Assembly (NCBI GenBank): GCA_002928965.1
Contig: PERU01000001.1
Span: forward strand, 1-64,000
Direction of reading: 5' to 3'
Source: Methylomonas sp.
Lineage (GTDB): Bacteria; Pseudomonadota; Gammaproteobacteria; Methylococcales; Methylomonadaceae
Length of the DNA: 64,000 nt
Below, piece by piece: positions 37,627-46,755 of the stretch (positions are counted from its first letter, which is position 1; the number at the start of each line of letters is the position of its first letter). The notes below the pieces were generated by a model. The model was not told the origin of the DNA and did no database searches. It worked only from the letters and a program-made list of their open reading frames with translations. The translations under genes and the position numbers were made by a program.

Positions 37627-37938
37627 ATGTCAGATATCAATGTCAATCAAGTGCTGGCCCAGATGCGCACTATGTCTATCGAGGCCGGCAACAAGCCGCC
37701 TGTTAGCAATGACTCTGGCGATTTCGCAGCGATGTTGAAACAGTCCATCGATGCGGTCAATCAAACCCAAAAACAATCCAGTAAATTAGCAACGGCCTTT
37801 GAAACCGGTCAGTCTGATGTCAGTCTGGCGGAAGTGATGATTGCATCACAAAAAGCCAGCGTCTCATTTCAGGCCATGTTGCAAGTGCGTAATAAATTGG
37901 TGGATGCCTACAAGGATGTTATGAGTATGCCCATGTAG
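37627..37938 (+). CDS. fliE: Flagellar hook-basal body protein FliE
   Basis: FliE (103 residues) joins the MS ring to the rod. The C-terminal part is the family core: SIDAVNQTQKQSSKLATAFE, SDVSLAEVMIASQKASVSFQ and MLQVRNKLVDAYKDVMSMP. There is no signal peptide, as expected for a protein exported by the flagellar apparatus. It follows the sigma-54 promoter at 37569 and starts the basal-body operon. fliF follows after 18 bases. Confidence 0.95.
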   Translation: MSDINVNQVLAQMRTMSIEAGNKPPVSNDSGDFAAMLKQSIDAVNQTQKQSSKLATAFETGQSDVSLAEVMIASQKASVSFQAMLQVRNKLVDAYKDVMSMPM

Positions 37939-37956
37939 AGCGCTATACTTTAAGCC

Positions 37957-39693
37957 ATGAGCGAAGCAAACAATAACTTTCCCGTCGAAGCCCAACCCCA
38001 ACAACCGCAAGACGACAATACCCATCCCGCCATGAGAGGCTTGATGAAGTTGTCGCCCGGTCGGCAGATCGGCATGATGCTGGCGCTGGCGGTGAGTGTG
38101 GCGATCGGTCTGGCTGTGGTGTTGTGGGCGCAAGCACCCAGCTATGACTTATTGATGTCCGGTGTGGCCGAAAAAGACGCAGCGGAAATTATCGCTGCCC
38201 TGGACAAACTGGAAGCGGAATACAAGGTCGAACCCAGCACCGGTGCGATTATGGTGCCAGCCGGCAAGGTTCGAGACCTTAAGCTGAAACTAGCGGCACA
38301 AGGTTTGCCAAGAAGTACCAGTCTGGGGTATGAGCTGCTGGACAAGGACAGTGGTTTTGGTACCAGCAAAAACATTGAGTTGATGCGCTTTCAGCGTGCC
38401 CTGGAAGGCGAAATTGCCTTAACCATTCAAACCATTCAAAACATCAAATCCGCTAAAGTGCTGCTGGCCTTGCCGGTGCAGTCGGTTTTTGTGCGTGAAC
38501 GCAAAAAACCCAGTGCCTCTGTGGTGGTTGAACTCTATCAAGGCCGTTCGCTGGAAAAAGAACAAGTTGAATCCATCGTGCATCTGGTGGCCTCCAGCGT
38601 GCCATTAATGGAAGCCGGGCAGGTGACAGTGGTCGATCATAAAGGCCGATTGTTAAACAGCAAGGACACACCGGAAGACATCTCGCTGACGTCCAAGCAA
38701 TTTGAATATAAAAAGAATATCGAAGAGCATCTCCGCGGACGTATCGAAAATATTTTGACGCCGTTAGTCGGTAACGACGGCATGCGGGCCCAAATCTCGG
38801 CCGATGTCGATTTCACCGTCACCGAAAAAACTCAAGAAATGTTCAATCCGGATTTGCCGGCTTTGCGCAGTGAGCAAACTCAGGAAGATCTTAACTCGAC
38901 CAATAAAGTCCAAGGTGTGCCCGGCGCTTTGTCCAATCAGCCGCCACCCACCGGCGTTGCACCGGAAGTGGCCAGCGGTCAGGAAAAAACCGCCAATGCC
39001 GAGTCTGGTTCCAGTAGTAAAACCGCTACTCGCAACTATGAATTGGACAAAACCATTACCCATACCCGTTTAGCCACTGGTGCTTTAAGACGCCTGTCGG
39101 TGGCTGTGGTAGTCGATGACAAACGGGTTTTGGTCGATGGCAATGCCATTCAGCAAGCCTACTCCCAAGAAGATCTAAACCAGTTACGCGACCTTGTTAA
39201 ACAGGCAGTGGGTTATGACAGTGCCCGAGGCGATCAGGTTACCGTAACCAATGTAACCTTTAAAGCGGCAGAAGCGCTGGAAGATCTCTCTGAACCTTTC
39301 TGGGAGAAAACCTGGTTCATGGATATCCTGAAACTGTTGATTGCAGCGGCGGTTTTGATCCTGTTGATTTTCAAAGTCTTGCGTCCGGTGTTCGCCACCC
39401 TGATTGGTAAGGATGAAAAAGAAGAGCAACTGCGATTGCTGGAAGAAGCCCGAATTACTGCCGAGGAAATCGGTGGCGTGGTGCGTTTCGATGAAAACGG
39501 CAAGCCGGTTGCCGTTAAAATCGATGAAGAAACCGGCGAAGTGTTAGGTATTACTGGCGGTGCCGAAGACCTCTTGTTACTGGAAGCACCGCAAAGCTAT
39601 GAAAAACGTCTGGAATATGTACAAAAACTGATAGACGAAGATCCTAAATTAGTGGCACAAGTCATTAAAACCTGGTTGAAAGAAGATGGCTGA
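37957..39693 (+). CDS. fliF: Flagellar MS-ring protein FliF
   Basis: A 578-residue protein that forms the MS ring in the inner membrane. It has a cytoplasmic Pro/Gln-rich N-tail and a first membrane helix (about 45-67, MLALAVSVAIGLAVVLWAQ). Periplasmic ring-building motifs follow (VKVLLALPVQSVFVRERKKP resembles YscJ folds). A second helix lies near 447-470 (LKLLIAAAVLILLIFKVL). The cytoplasmic C-terminus binds FliG (YEKRLEYVQKLIDEDPKLVA). Length is normal. It overlaps fliG by eight bases, which implies coupled translation of these partners. Confidence 0.96.
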   Translation: MSEANNNFPVEAQPQQPQDDNTHPAMRGLMKLSPGRQIGMMLALAVSVAIGLAVVLWAQAPSYDLLMSGVAEKDAAEIIAALDKLEAEYKVEPSTGAIMVPAGKVRDLKLKLAAQGLPRSTSLGYELLDKDSGFGTSKNIELMRFQRALEGEIALTIQTIQNIKSAKVLLALPVQSVFVRERKKPSASVVVELYQGRSLEKEQVESIVHLVASSVPLMEAGQVTVVDHKGRLLNSKDTPEDISLTSKQFEYKKNIEEHLRGRIENILTPLVGNDGMRAQISADVDFTVTEKTQEMFNPDLPALRSEQTQEDLNSTNKVQGVPGALSNQPPPTGVAPEVASGQEKTANAESGSSSKTATRNYELDKTITHTRLATGALRRLSVAVVVDDKRVLVDGNAIQQAYSQEDLNQLRDLVKQAVGYDSARGDQVTVTNVTFKAAEALEDLSEPFWEKTWFMDILKLLIAAAVLILLIFKVLRPVFATLIGKDEKEEQLRLLEEARITAEEIGGVVRFDENGKPVAVKIDEETGEVLGITGGAEDLLLLEAPQSYEKRLEYVQKLIDEDPKLVAQVIKTWLKEDG

Positions 39694-40696
39694 GACCGAT
39701 AAAGATTTTTCGCATGCGCAGCGTGCCTCGTTGCTGTTGCTGGCTGTAGGCCAGGATAGAGCCGCCAAAGTGTTGAAACACATGGGACCGAAAGAAGTGC
39801 AGTTGATCGGCGCCACTATGGCCCAGCTGGGTACCATTACCTCGGTGATGGTGGATCAGGTTCTGGAAGAATTCATCATCGAAATCAAAAACGAAACCGG
39901 CCTGGGTCTGGATTCGGACGAATACATCCGCAACATGCTGACCAACGCCTTGGGCGCGGACAAGGCCGGCAGCATCATCGACCGGATTCTGTTGGGTGCC
40001 AACAGCAAAGGTATCGAGCAGTTGAAGTGGATGGATACTCGCTCGATTGCGGACTTGATTCGTCTAGAGCATCCACAGATCATCTCGATTATTTTGACCT
40101 TGCTGGATGCGGATCAAGCTGCCGATGTGTTGACGCTGTTGCCGCAAAACATGCGCTCGGATATTTTGATGCGTATCGCCACCCTGGAAGGTGTGCAGCC
40201 GGCTGCATTGCGTGAACTGGACGACATCATGGAGAAACAACTCACCGGCAGCGATGGCGTCAAGTCTTCGCAAATCGGCGGTGTGGATGCGGCAGCCAAC
40301 ATACTCAACTTCATCGAAAGCGCCATCAGCGAGCCTATGATGCAGGATATCAACGAGACTAATTCCGACCTAGCGCAGCGGATTCAAGACAAAATGTTTG
40401 TATTTGGCGATTTGATCAATGTCGACGACAGAGGTATCCAAACCCTGTTACGGGAAGTCTCTACCGATCAGTTATTATTGGCTTTGCGAGGCGTTGAAGG
40501 CGCTTTGCGTGACAAAGTATTTGCCAATATGTCTCGCCGAGCCGCCGAAATGCTACGTGATGATTTGGAAGCCGCTCCGCCAGCCCGTCTCAGCGAAGTT
40601 GAAGCCGCCCAAAAAGACATTCTTTCAATTGCCAAACGCTTGTCCGATGCGGGCGAATTAGCGCTGGGTGGTGGCGGTGGCGATGAGTTCGTCTAA
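39686..40696 (+). CDS. fliG: Flagellar motor switch protein FliG
   Basis: A 336-residue rotor protein that sits on FliF and meets the stator through its C-terminal charged helix. All three armadillo-like domains are present. The middle EHPQ motif is IRLEHPQIISIILTLLD. The C-terminal torque helix region is DDRGIQTLLREVSTDQLLLALR, with NMSRRAAEMLRDDLEA following. The end has a short glycine-rich tail (LGGGGGDEFV). Overlaps on both sides (fliF and fliH) show a tightly packed operon. Confidence 0.97.
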   Translation: MAETDKDFSHAQRASLLLLAVGQDRAAKVLKHMGPKEVQLIGATMAQLGTITSVMVDQVLEEFIIEIKNETGLGLDSDEYIRNMLTNALGADKAGSIIDRILLGANSKGIEQLKWMDTRSIADLIRLEHPQIISIILTLLDADQAADVLTLLPQNMRSDILMRIATLEGVQPAALRELDDIMEKQLTGSDGVKSSQIGGVDAAANILNFIESAISEPMMQDINETNSDLAQRIQDKMFVFGDLINVDDRGIQTLLREVSTDQLLLALRGVEGALRDKVFANMSRRAAEMLRDDLEAAPPARLSEVEAAQKDILSIAKRLSDAGELALGGGGGDEFV

Positions 40697-41411
40697 GGGC
40701 GGTAAGTTTTCTGCATCTGAATTGGAGGCCTTGGAATCCTGGAAAGATCTGGAAAATTTTGGCACGCCCCGCTCGGAGCCGATTGAACTGAACCAAGCCA
40801 CGCAAATCCTGACTGTCGATGAAATCGAGGCCATGCAAAAACAGGCTTACGATGAAGCCTTTGAACAGGGTCGGCAACAAGGTTATGAACAAGGCCTGAA
40901 ACAGGGTTATGAACAAGGTCATCAGAAAGGCTTTGATACAGGTCACCAAAAAGGCTACGAAGAAAGCCAGCATTTATTGCAAAAGCAGGTATCCGAACTC
41001 AATCAATTGCTGGAAACTTTGGCCGAGCCTTTCAGGAATCTCGATGCAGAAGTTGAAAATGAGCTGGTGAAATTGGTGATTGCCATTGCCAGTCAACTGA
41101 TTCGCCGGGAAATCAAACTCGACCCCGGACAAATTATCGCGGTGATTCGTGAAGCCGTGAATGTGTTGCCGCTGGCGACACAAAAAATCACCTTGAATTT
41201 ACACCCTGAAGATGCGGAGTTAGTCCGCTCGATACTCAAACTGGATGAAAATCCCCCGCCTTGGCGTTTGCAGGATAATCCATTAATTACCCGTGGCGGC
41301 TGTACCGTTGAAACCGAAGTATCGGCCGTCGATGCGTCACTGGAAAAACGCATGGCAGCAGTCATTGCTTCGGTACTGGGCGGCGATAGACAGCAGGACA
41401 TGACGCGATGA
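40683..41411 (+). CDS. fliH: Flagellar export regulator FliH
   Basis: A 242-residue peripheral stalk protein that holds the FliI ATPase at the export gate. Near residues 50-90 it has the diagnostic GxxxG-type repeats in a Gln-rich helix (EQGRQQGYEQGLKQGYEQG, then further copies). A C-terminal domain follows with LVIAIASQLIRREI and INLHPEDAE-like text (ITLNLHPEDAELV). The start at 40683 gives MSSSKGGKFSASE; an alternative at 40668 adds five residues. It overlaps the fliG end by 14 bases and fliI by four. Confidence 0.93.
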   Translation: MSSSKGGKFSASELEALESWKDLENFGTPRSEPIELNQATQILTVDEIEAMQKQAYDEAFEQGRQQGYEQGLKQGYEQGHQKGFDTGHQKGYEESQHLLQKQVSELNQLLETLAEPFRNLDAEVENELVKLVIAIASQLIRREIKLDPGQIIAVIREAVNVLPLATQKITLNLHPEDAELVRSILKLDENPPPWRLQDNPLITRGGCTVETEVSAVDASLEKRMAAVIASVLGGDRQQDMTR

Positions 41412-42757
41412 TTCCCAGCGCCAATCGCGGCCCGGAATGGCTGGAGCGGCTCAAGCCGTATCGGCAAAGATTGCTGAATGAGCCGCCGGAACTGGTGGTG
41501 GAAGGTACTTTATCCCGCATGGTGGGCTTGACCCTGGAAGCCGAGGGGTGCCGGGCAGCGATTGGGTCTTTGTGTCAGGTTGTTACCAAAAGCGGCAAGA
41601 CTATCGGCGCTGAAGTGGTGGGCTTTTCCCATGGCCGCTTGTTTTTAATGCCAACTGGGGATACGCAAGGTCTGGACCCCGGCTGTCGAGTGATTCCCAT
41701 GGGCAAAAACAGTCTGGCCAATGTCGGTTTTGGTTTGCTGGGACGCGTCATCGATGGCGCCGGTAACCCCTTGGATAGCAAAGGCCCGTTGTTGACCGAC
41801 GCCAAAATGTCTTTGGCGGGCACCACTATCAATCCTTTGTCCCGCAAACCTATCCGCGAAGCTTTGGACGTGGGTGTCAGAGCCATCAATTCAGTGTTGA
41901 GTGTCGGACGTGGTCAGCGAATGGGTTTATTTGCCGGTACCGGGGTCGGCAAGAGCGTGTTGCTGGGGATGATGACCAAGTTCACCACGGCCGATGTGGT
42001 GGTAGTGGGTTTGATTGGCGAACGGGGGCGAGAGGTCAACGAATTTGTTTTGAAGATTCTTGGTGAAGAAGGTCTGAAGCGGGCGGTTGTGGTCGCCTCA
42101 CCGGCTGACGATTCACCGCTGATGCGGGTGCATGGGGCGTTGCGTGCTACCTGTATTGCCGAGTATTTTCGGGATCAGGGGTTGGATGTATTGTTGTTGA
42201 TGGATTCCCTGACCCGCTACGCACAAGCTTACCGTGAAATCGCTTTGGCAATTGATGAGCCACCGGCTACCAAAGGCTATCCGCCCTCGGTGTTCGCCAA
42301 ATTGCCGGCTTTGGTGGAGCGGGCCGGTAATGGCGATGTGGACGGCGGGTCCATTACTGCGTTTTATACGGTGCTGGCGGAAGGGGATGACACCAATGAT
42401 CCGATTTCCGATGCGGCGCGCGGTGTGTTGGACGGGCACGTGGTGTTATCCAGAAGTCTGGCGGAATCCGGCCATTATCCGGCTATTGATATAGAAGCGT
42501 CCATCAGTCGGGTCATGCCCGATATTGTAGAAAACGAACATTTGCAATTGGCCCGGGAGTTACGCCGCTTGTATTCAACCTACCAACAAAACAGGGATCT
42601 GATCAGTGTGGGTGCTTATCGTAGCGGCTCCGATCCGCGTATCGATAAAGCCATTGCCAAAAATCCGGTGATTTTGGAATTTCTGCAGCAGAGTATGGAT
42701 GAGGCGGTGGATATGAGTCGCAGCATGCAGGAATTGCAGCAAGTGTTGGCTGGTTAA
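41408..42757 (+). CDS. fliI: Flagellum-specific ATPase FliI
   Basis: A 449-residue hexameric ATPase that energises flagellar protein export. Walker A is GLFAGTGVGKSVLL, Walker B is in DVLLLMDSLTRYAQAYREI, and GERGREVNEF and PATKGYPPSVFAKLPALVER match the family. The N-terminal beta-barrel begins about residue 25. Length is normal. It overlaps fliH by ATGA and shares one base with the fliJ start. Confidence 0.97.
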   Translation: MIPSANRGPEWLERLKPYRQRLLNEPPELVVEGTLSRMVGLTLEAEGCRAAIGSLCQVVTKSGKTIGAEVVGFSHGRLFLMPTGDTQGLDPGCRVIPMGKNSLANVGFGLLGRVIDGAGNPLDSKGPLLTDAKMSLAGTTINPLSRKPIREALDVGVRAINSVLSVGRGQRMGLFAGTGVGKSVLLGMMTKFTTADVVVVGLIGERGREVNEFVLKILGEEGLKRAVVVASPADDSPLMRVHGALRATCIAEYFRDQGLDVLLLMDSLTRYAQAYREIALAIDEPPATKGYPPSVFAKLPALVERAGNGDVDGGSITAFYTVLAEGDDTNDPISDAARGVLDGHVVLSRSLAESGHYPAIDIEASISRVMPDIVENEHLQLARELRRLYSTYQQNRDLISVGAYRSGSDPRIDKAIAKNPVILEFLQQSMDEAVDMSRSMQELQQVLAG

Positions 42758-43209
42758 TGAAACGATCTCAGCGCTTACAAACCATCATCGACTTGCATGA
42801 TCGCCAGGAAAAAGAAGCCCTGCAAATCATGGGCCGTTGCCAACAGCAATTACAGGAACAGCAAAAGCAGTTGTCCAATTTGGAAATCTATCGAGCAGAG
42901 TATTTACAAAAGCTGGCCGAGCGGCAACAGATAGGAATGAATGTTAGCCAACTGCTGGAATTTCGGGCATTTGCCGATAAGCTGGACAAGGCCATAGAAG
43001 GCCAGCATCAAGCGGTATTGATCCAGGAGCGTGAATATCAGCGCGCCCAGAGTAACTGGGAAGAATGTCATCAGCGTACCAAAAGTCTGCAAAAACTCAG
43101 TGAACTGGCGCTGGCAGATGAGTTAAAACTGGAAAGCAAACGCGAGCAAGTTGAGCAGGATGCCCGTGCGTCAAGATCATCACGAAAAGATGGCGCAAAT
43201 AGTGCTTGA
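42757..43209 (+). CDS. fliJ: Flagellar export protein FliJ
   Basis: A 150-residue coiled-coil protein that forms the central stalk of the export ATPase. It is almost wholly helical and rich in Gln, Glu and Lys (QQLQEQQKQLSNLEIYRAEY). The motif ISQLLEFRAF-like NVSQLLEFRAFADKLDKAIE is seen in the family. Sequence conservation in FliJ is low, so the call rests on length, coiled coil and position after fliI. The C-terminus is basic (SRSSRKDGANSA). Confidence 0.9.
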   Translation: MKRSQRLQTIIDLHDRQEKEALQIMGRCQQQLQEQQKQLSNLEIYRAEYLQKLAERQQIGMNVSQLLEFRAFADKLDKAIEGQHQAVLIQEREYQRAQSNWEECHQRTKSLQKLSELALADELKLESKREQVEQDARASRSSRKDGANSA

Positions 43210-43236
43210 TAGAATAAAAAGTGTTGGAGAATTGTC

Positions 43237-44547
43237 ATGAATGTTCAAGGTGCAAGTATGTTATCCCTGTTGTCCGCTCCGGAAGGTGTCGGCAATATTC
43301 AGCAAGGCTTGTTGGGCGGAAGCGCCGACCAGGCTGGGTTTGCGTCAGCATTGATGGAACAGTTGGGCTTGCTGCAGGGTACGGATAGTCCGGATTTGGC
43401 CGCTTTGCAGTCGTTTATGGATAGTGCTTCCGTCGAAGGTGGCATGCAAAACTTTGCCGCTTTTTTCGGAAAAAATTTGCCGACGGCAGCCAAAGCCAGT
43501 CAAGACATCGATCTGGATGAGACGCTGCAAACGCTGGCGGAAGTCATGCAACAACTGCAGCAGTTGGATAGTCATGCTTTGTCTCAGTCATCAATTCCTG
43601 CCGGGATCGATGACGCACCACAAACGTTTGAAGTTGCTGACGTCGATGAAACTGCACTCGCCAATAATGCGATGGCAATGCCAATCGCGGTGCCGACAGA
43701 TATAAACGCGCTGGCTGAGCAAGCGGAAGACAGTCTGGAGTTATCCGGTCTTTTAGGTGATGGTGACGTGTCTGAACCTTTGCCGATAAAAGATACCAAA
43801 GCTCAAAACGCTGCAGTCGTGGAAGCGGCAAAGCCGGATGAACTGGGTGTGGAATTTGATCGCAGTATCAGCGCCATGCTGGGGAGTGAGCAAGCCAGCG
43901 GCAAACCGCAACAAAATAAACCCGCACTGGATTTAAAATCTGAAACGGCTTTGCCAGAGTTAAACAAGCTAACCGATGGTAGCGAGGTTAAAACTTCGGC
44001 TGGCATTGCCGGGGACATTGCCAGAATGAGTGCTGCAGTTAGAAATGACGCTGCCTCCAGCACAGTGCCGGCCAATCAGGCCAGCATGCAGAAACATCTT
44101 AGCGATCCGGGTTGGCATCAGGAACTGGGTGAAAAACTGATCTGGATGAATAAACAGTCGACTCCATCGGTGGAGTTACGTTTAAATCCCGAGCATCTTG
44201 GTCCGGTATTGATCAAAATCGATGTGAGCCAGGATCAGGCTACAGTGGCTTTTACCACCCAACATCAGGCTGTTAAAGAAGCCATTGAAGCCGCCATTCC
44301 CAAATTGAAGGAAATGCTGCAGGGGCAGCAATTGAACTTGACGGACGTGAATGTTTCACAACAACAATCTGAACAAAGACAATCCGCGCGGGATTTCTTC
44401 CAGATGGCCAGCAATCAAGGTCGTCAACATGCGAATGGCGCTGATGCATCTGAAACCGGTGTAGTGAATGAAGCGCAGAATATAGTCGATGAAATCGAAG
44501 CGGGCAGGGCGATTGCCAGTAATGGTTTGTTGAGTTTGTTTGCTTAG
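43237..44547 (+). CDS. fliK: Flagellar hook-length control protein FliK
   Basis: A 436-residue secreted ruler protein. The first 280 residues are low-complexity and acidic, as usual for FliK. The conserved Flg_hook domain lies near residues 300-375 with LRLNPEHLGPVLIKIDVSQD and FTTQHQAVKEAIEAAIPKLK. The start has GAGAATTGTC upstream. It is the last gene of the block. The usual followers (fliL, fliM, fliN and export genes) are not next to it, because a repeat-rich gap and then MSHA genes come instead. Confidence 0.92.
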   Translation: MNVQGASMLSLLSAPEGVGNIQQGLLGGSADQAGFASALMEQLGLLQGTDSPDLAALQSFMDSASVEGGMQNFAAFFGKNLPTAAKASQDIDLDETLQTLAEVMQQLQQLDSHALSQSSIPAGIDDAPQTFEVADVDETALANNAMAMPIAVPTDINALAEQAEDSLELSGLLGDGDVSEPLPIKDTKAQNAAVVEAAKPDELGVEFDRSISAMLGSEQASGKPQQNKPALDLKSETALPELNKLTDGSEVKTSAGIAGDIARMSAAVRNDAASSTVPANQASMQKHLSDPGWHQELGEKLIWMNKQSTPSVELRLNPEHLGPVLIKIDVSQDQATVAFTTQHQAVKEAIEAAIPKLKEMLQGQQLNLTDVNVSQQQSEQRQSARDFFQMASNQGRQHANGADASETGVVNEAQNIVDEIEAGRAIASNGLLSLFA

Positions 44548-44747
44548 GACTTCGTCAAAAATATTGTCCCGAACAACGGTTCCCGCCAAACTGTTCGTGA
44601 GCAAAGTCGAAGCATGAACGGTTTGGTGCGGCGAGAGCCTGTATTTTCGCGTCCATTCTTCGGCAGGCTCAGGACGAACGGGAAAGTCCTTATCAGCCGA
44701 AACAGGGAAATTATTGTCACCCATGTCCTTAGGAATACAAACAAACT

Positions 44748-44793
44748 AATTCATTCGCACTGTGCGGATTTATCCGCACAGTGCGAATGAATT
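44748..44793. repeat. Perfect 46-bp palindrome (22-bp arms)
   Basis: AATTCATTCGCACTGTGCGG at the left continues with AT, then TT at the centre, and the exact inverse follows. Each arm is 22 bp with no mismatch. No T run follows on either strand. It lies after fliK. It could stop transcription from both sides, bind a protein, or be a mobile palindrome. Confidence 0.75.
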
Positions 44794-44831
44794 CGTACCT
44801 AAATCTGACGAACTTGTCGGAAAGTCATCGT

Positions 44832-44887
44832 AGGAGCGATGCCAGTCGAGAACCTAAGGTCATGTAAGCGCGACTGGCATCGCTCCT
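44832..44887. repeat. 56-bp inverted repeat with 17-bp arms
   Basis: AGGAGCGATGCCAGTCG (44832-44848) and its exact inverse CGACTGGCATCGCTCCT (44871-44887) enclose 22 bases. This has the form of a dispersed REP-type or MITE-like hairpin unit. Confidence 0.7.
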
Positions 44888-44969
44888 CAACTTTCATAAG
44901 CCGGGGTGATTTCGAGTTTTCATGATCGTAAGGGATGCCGCAAGCATAAAAAATACCATCAAAACCGCA

Positions 44970-45052
44970 CCCCCTCCCGGCCTCCCCCTTGGCAGGGGGA
45001 GGAGGCCTTTGCTGATCCCCTCCCCTGGCAAGGGGAGGGCTAGGGAGGGGTT
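44970..45052. repeat. C/G-rich inverted repeat
   Basis: CCCCCTCCCGGCCTCCCCC at the left faces GGGGAGGGCTAGGGAGGGG at the right, with a second inner pair around TTGGCAGGGGGA. Similar C/G-rich pairs lie near 23522-23581 and 24143-24176. I read it as an extragenic repeat family. Confidence 0.5.
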
Positions 45053-45125
45053 ATACAAAAGAGCGAGTGTCAAAAAAGGTATTTTGAAAATGCAGTATCC
45101 CTAAGGTTAAATCATTGGAAACAGT

Positions 45126-45524
45126 TTATCTGACCATAGTGACTTCAAGTTGCCGTGCCGTGTATTCGCTGTTGGTATAGTCGCCGAATTGGCTTAGGGC
45201 GCTGAGGCGAAATACCGTCAGGTTTCGGTCGGCTTCCGAAAAAGTCTGGCTGCTGCAAATCATGCGGACGCTGAAGCCTTGCAAGCCCGTAAAACTCATG
45301 GCAGTTTGCGCCGAAATATCGGCACAGCTTCCACCGTTACTGATTCGTGCTATGCCCCATTCAATCCCGGCGCGAGCTGCTTGATACGCTTTTGCGCCTT
45401 GCAAAGTCTGGTTGAAGGTACTCAGTTGCACCCCGCCCAAACGCAACATATAACCACCCAATAAACCCACCACGACCAGGATAAAAATAGCCATGACCAG
45501 CGAGAAACCTTGCTGTTTAATCAT
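45126..45524 (-). CDS. mshP: MSHA pilus biogenesis protein MshP
   Basis: A 132-residue pilus assembly protein. The N-terminus MIKQQGFSLVMAIFILVVVG is a prepilin-like leader and membrane helix. Here the residue five after Gly is Met rather than the usual Glu, as in PilX/MshP proteins. A short domain follows with AARAGIEWGIARI, which is typical of MshP/PilX. Two cysteines may form a disulfide. The gene overlaps mshO by four bases and ends the mshA-C-D-O-P set. Confidence 0.85.
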   Translation of the reverse strand: MIKQQGFSLVMAIFILVVVGLLGGYMLRLGGVQLSTFNQTLQGAKAYQAARAGIEWGIARISNGGSCADISAQTAMSFTGLQGFSVRMICSSQTFSEADRNLTVFRLSALSQFGDYTNSEYTARQLEVTMVR

Positions 45525-46312
45525 GGGGCGTTATCCACATGGACTTGGTGTAGTAAGCGGTTGGTTTCCCCGGCAGTGTCGGTCAAACTCAGTTGTAAGG
45601 TGACCAGTCCCGAACGGGTGGCTGTGGCAGCGGTATAGGCAAACGAACAGGCGCTCAGTTGGTTGACTTGTAATTGCCCTGTCACGCCGGACGGCGGATC
45701 GGCTTGCGTGGGGCTGATGCTGTAATCGCTGTAACGCAATAATTCACCTGTCTTCAGGTTACAGCGATAGGTAATCGGCATGTCGACAATAAAAAAACGC
45801 TGCTGCGGCGAGGGTAACGGAAACTTCTTTCCGACTGACAGATTGATTAAGGTTTGAGTTGAACTGTTGCTGATGGTCGCACGGTTGCCGCCGTTATACG
45901 CATCGGCAGACAACTGACCCAGATTGTAGATCACCAACTCGCCTTGTGGCACGCTATGCAGATTGCCGATTACATCGAAACTGCTGTCTGTGGTGGTAAA
46001 GTCCAGGATATTGCCACTACCGTCGTTGGCCGGTTTGGCCCGATACCGACCGCCATCAAGGGTGTGCAGAAGCTCCAGAGTTGTGCCGCCGCCGGTGACT
46101 CGAATGCTATTGGGCAGGGCGCTACGAATATCGCGTTGCATCAAGCGCAGTGCGGTTTCGGCATTGTCCACCAGTGTGCTGCGGCGCTGCAGATCCAAAT
46201 AGCTGTTGATGGGTAGGGTAATGATGTCAGTGGTCATTGTGGCCATTATGCCGATAATGACGATGACGGTAATCAGCTCGATCAGGGTAAAACCCTGTTG
46301 CGCATGATGCAT
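45521..46312 (-). CDS. mshO: MSHA minor pilin MshO
   Basis: A 263-residue minor pilin with the class III prepilin leader QQGFTLIELITVIVIIG (cleavage after Gly, Glu at +5). A C-terminal pseudopilin-type domain follows (QRRSTLVDNAETALRLMQRD is the first conserved helix). It contains a cysteine pair and YRCNLKTGELLRYSDYSI near residue 190. The start codon shares a base with the mshD stop (TAATG). A tip or priming role is expected by analogy with type II pseudopilin GspJ. Confidence 0.88.
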   Translation of the reverse strand: MHHAQQGFTLIELITVIVIIGIMATMTTDIITLPINSYLDLQRRSTLVDNAETALRLMQRDIRSALPNSIRVTGGGTTLELLHTLDGGRYRAKPANDGSGNILDFTTTDSSFDVIGNLHSVPQGELVIYNLGQLSADAYNGGNRATISNSSTQTLINLSVGKKFPLPSPQQRFFIVDMPITYRCNLKTGELLRYSDYSISPTQADPPSGVTGQLQVNQLSACSFAYTAATATRSGLVTLQLSLTDTAGETNRLLHQVHVDNAP

Positions 46313-46755
46313 TAATAGTCCGCCTTGTAACCCGCCAGCCGTAAATCATTCACACCCGGACCTGATACGCTGACAGTGATTTGTTTGGCATTCACGCCGC
46401 CTGCCAGGGCAGTCGGTGCGGCAACTGTAACCGATACCGTGTACTGAGACAGGCCGGTAATGGGATTACCCAGTTGATCATGCGCGCCGCTGTCGGAGAG
46501 ATGGTTATAGTCATCGACATCATCAAAATCAGCGCGGCTGCTACTGGTGCCACCGCGATAATTTTGCAGCAAAATCTCTTCCAGATACGATTCGGCAATG
46601 GCAACTGCCTGTTGTTGCACCAATGGATCGGCGCTATGGCTGGCCGTCAGATTCACGACTGAAAAAATCCCAACCAAAGCGATGCTGATGATCACCATCG
46701 ACAAAATCAGTTCAACCAGGGTGACACCGTATTGCGGTTTAAGGCGTGCTGTCAT
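46312..46755 (-). CDS. mshD: MSHA minor pilin MshD
   Basis: A 147-residue minor pilin beginning MTARLKPQYGVTLVELILSM, with a prepilin site after Gly. ESYLEEILLQNYRG and a C-terminal domain follow (QYTVSVTVAAPTALAGG). A much longer frame opens upstream to 46971 but lies over mshC. The ATG at 46755 is chosen because the protein then begins just before the pilin leader. It overlaps mshC by 17 bases and mshO by one. Confidence 0.87.
   Translation of the reverse strand: MTARLKPQYGVTLVELILSMVIISIALVGIFSVVNLTASHSADPLVQQQAVAIAESYLEEILLQNYRGGTSSSRADFDDVDDYNHLSDSGAHDQLGNPITGLSQYTVSVTVAAPTALAGGVNAKQITVSVSGPGVNDLRLAGYKADY

Larger units (their letters stand above)
44548..45125. other. Repeat-rich gap between fliK and mshP
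   Basis: About 0.58 kb with no supported gene. It holds, in order: a stretch with CGGCAGGCTCAGGACGAACG (about 44652-44683), of a kind common between genes; a perfect 46-bp palindrome; a 56-bp inverted repeat; and a C/G-rich inverted stretch (about 44970-45052). The gap marks the border between flagellar and pilus clusters and looks like an insertion-prone junction. Confidence 0.6.
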
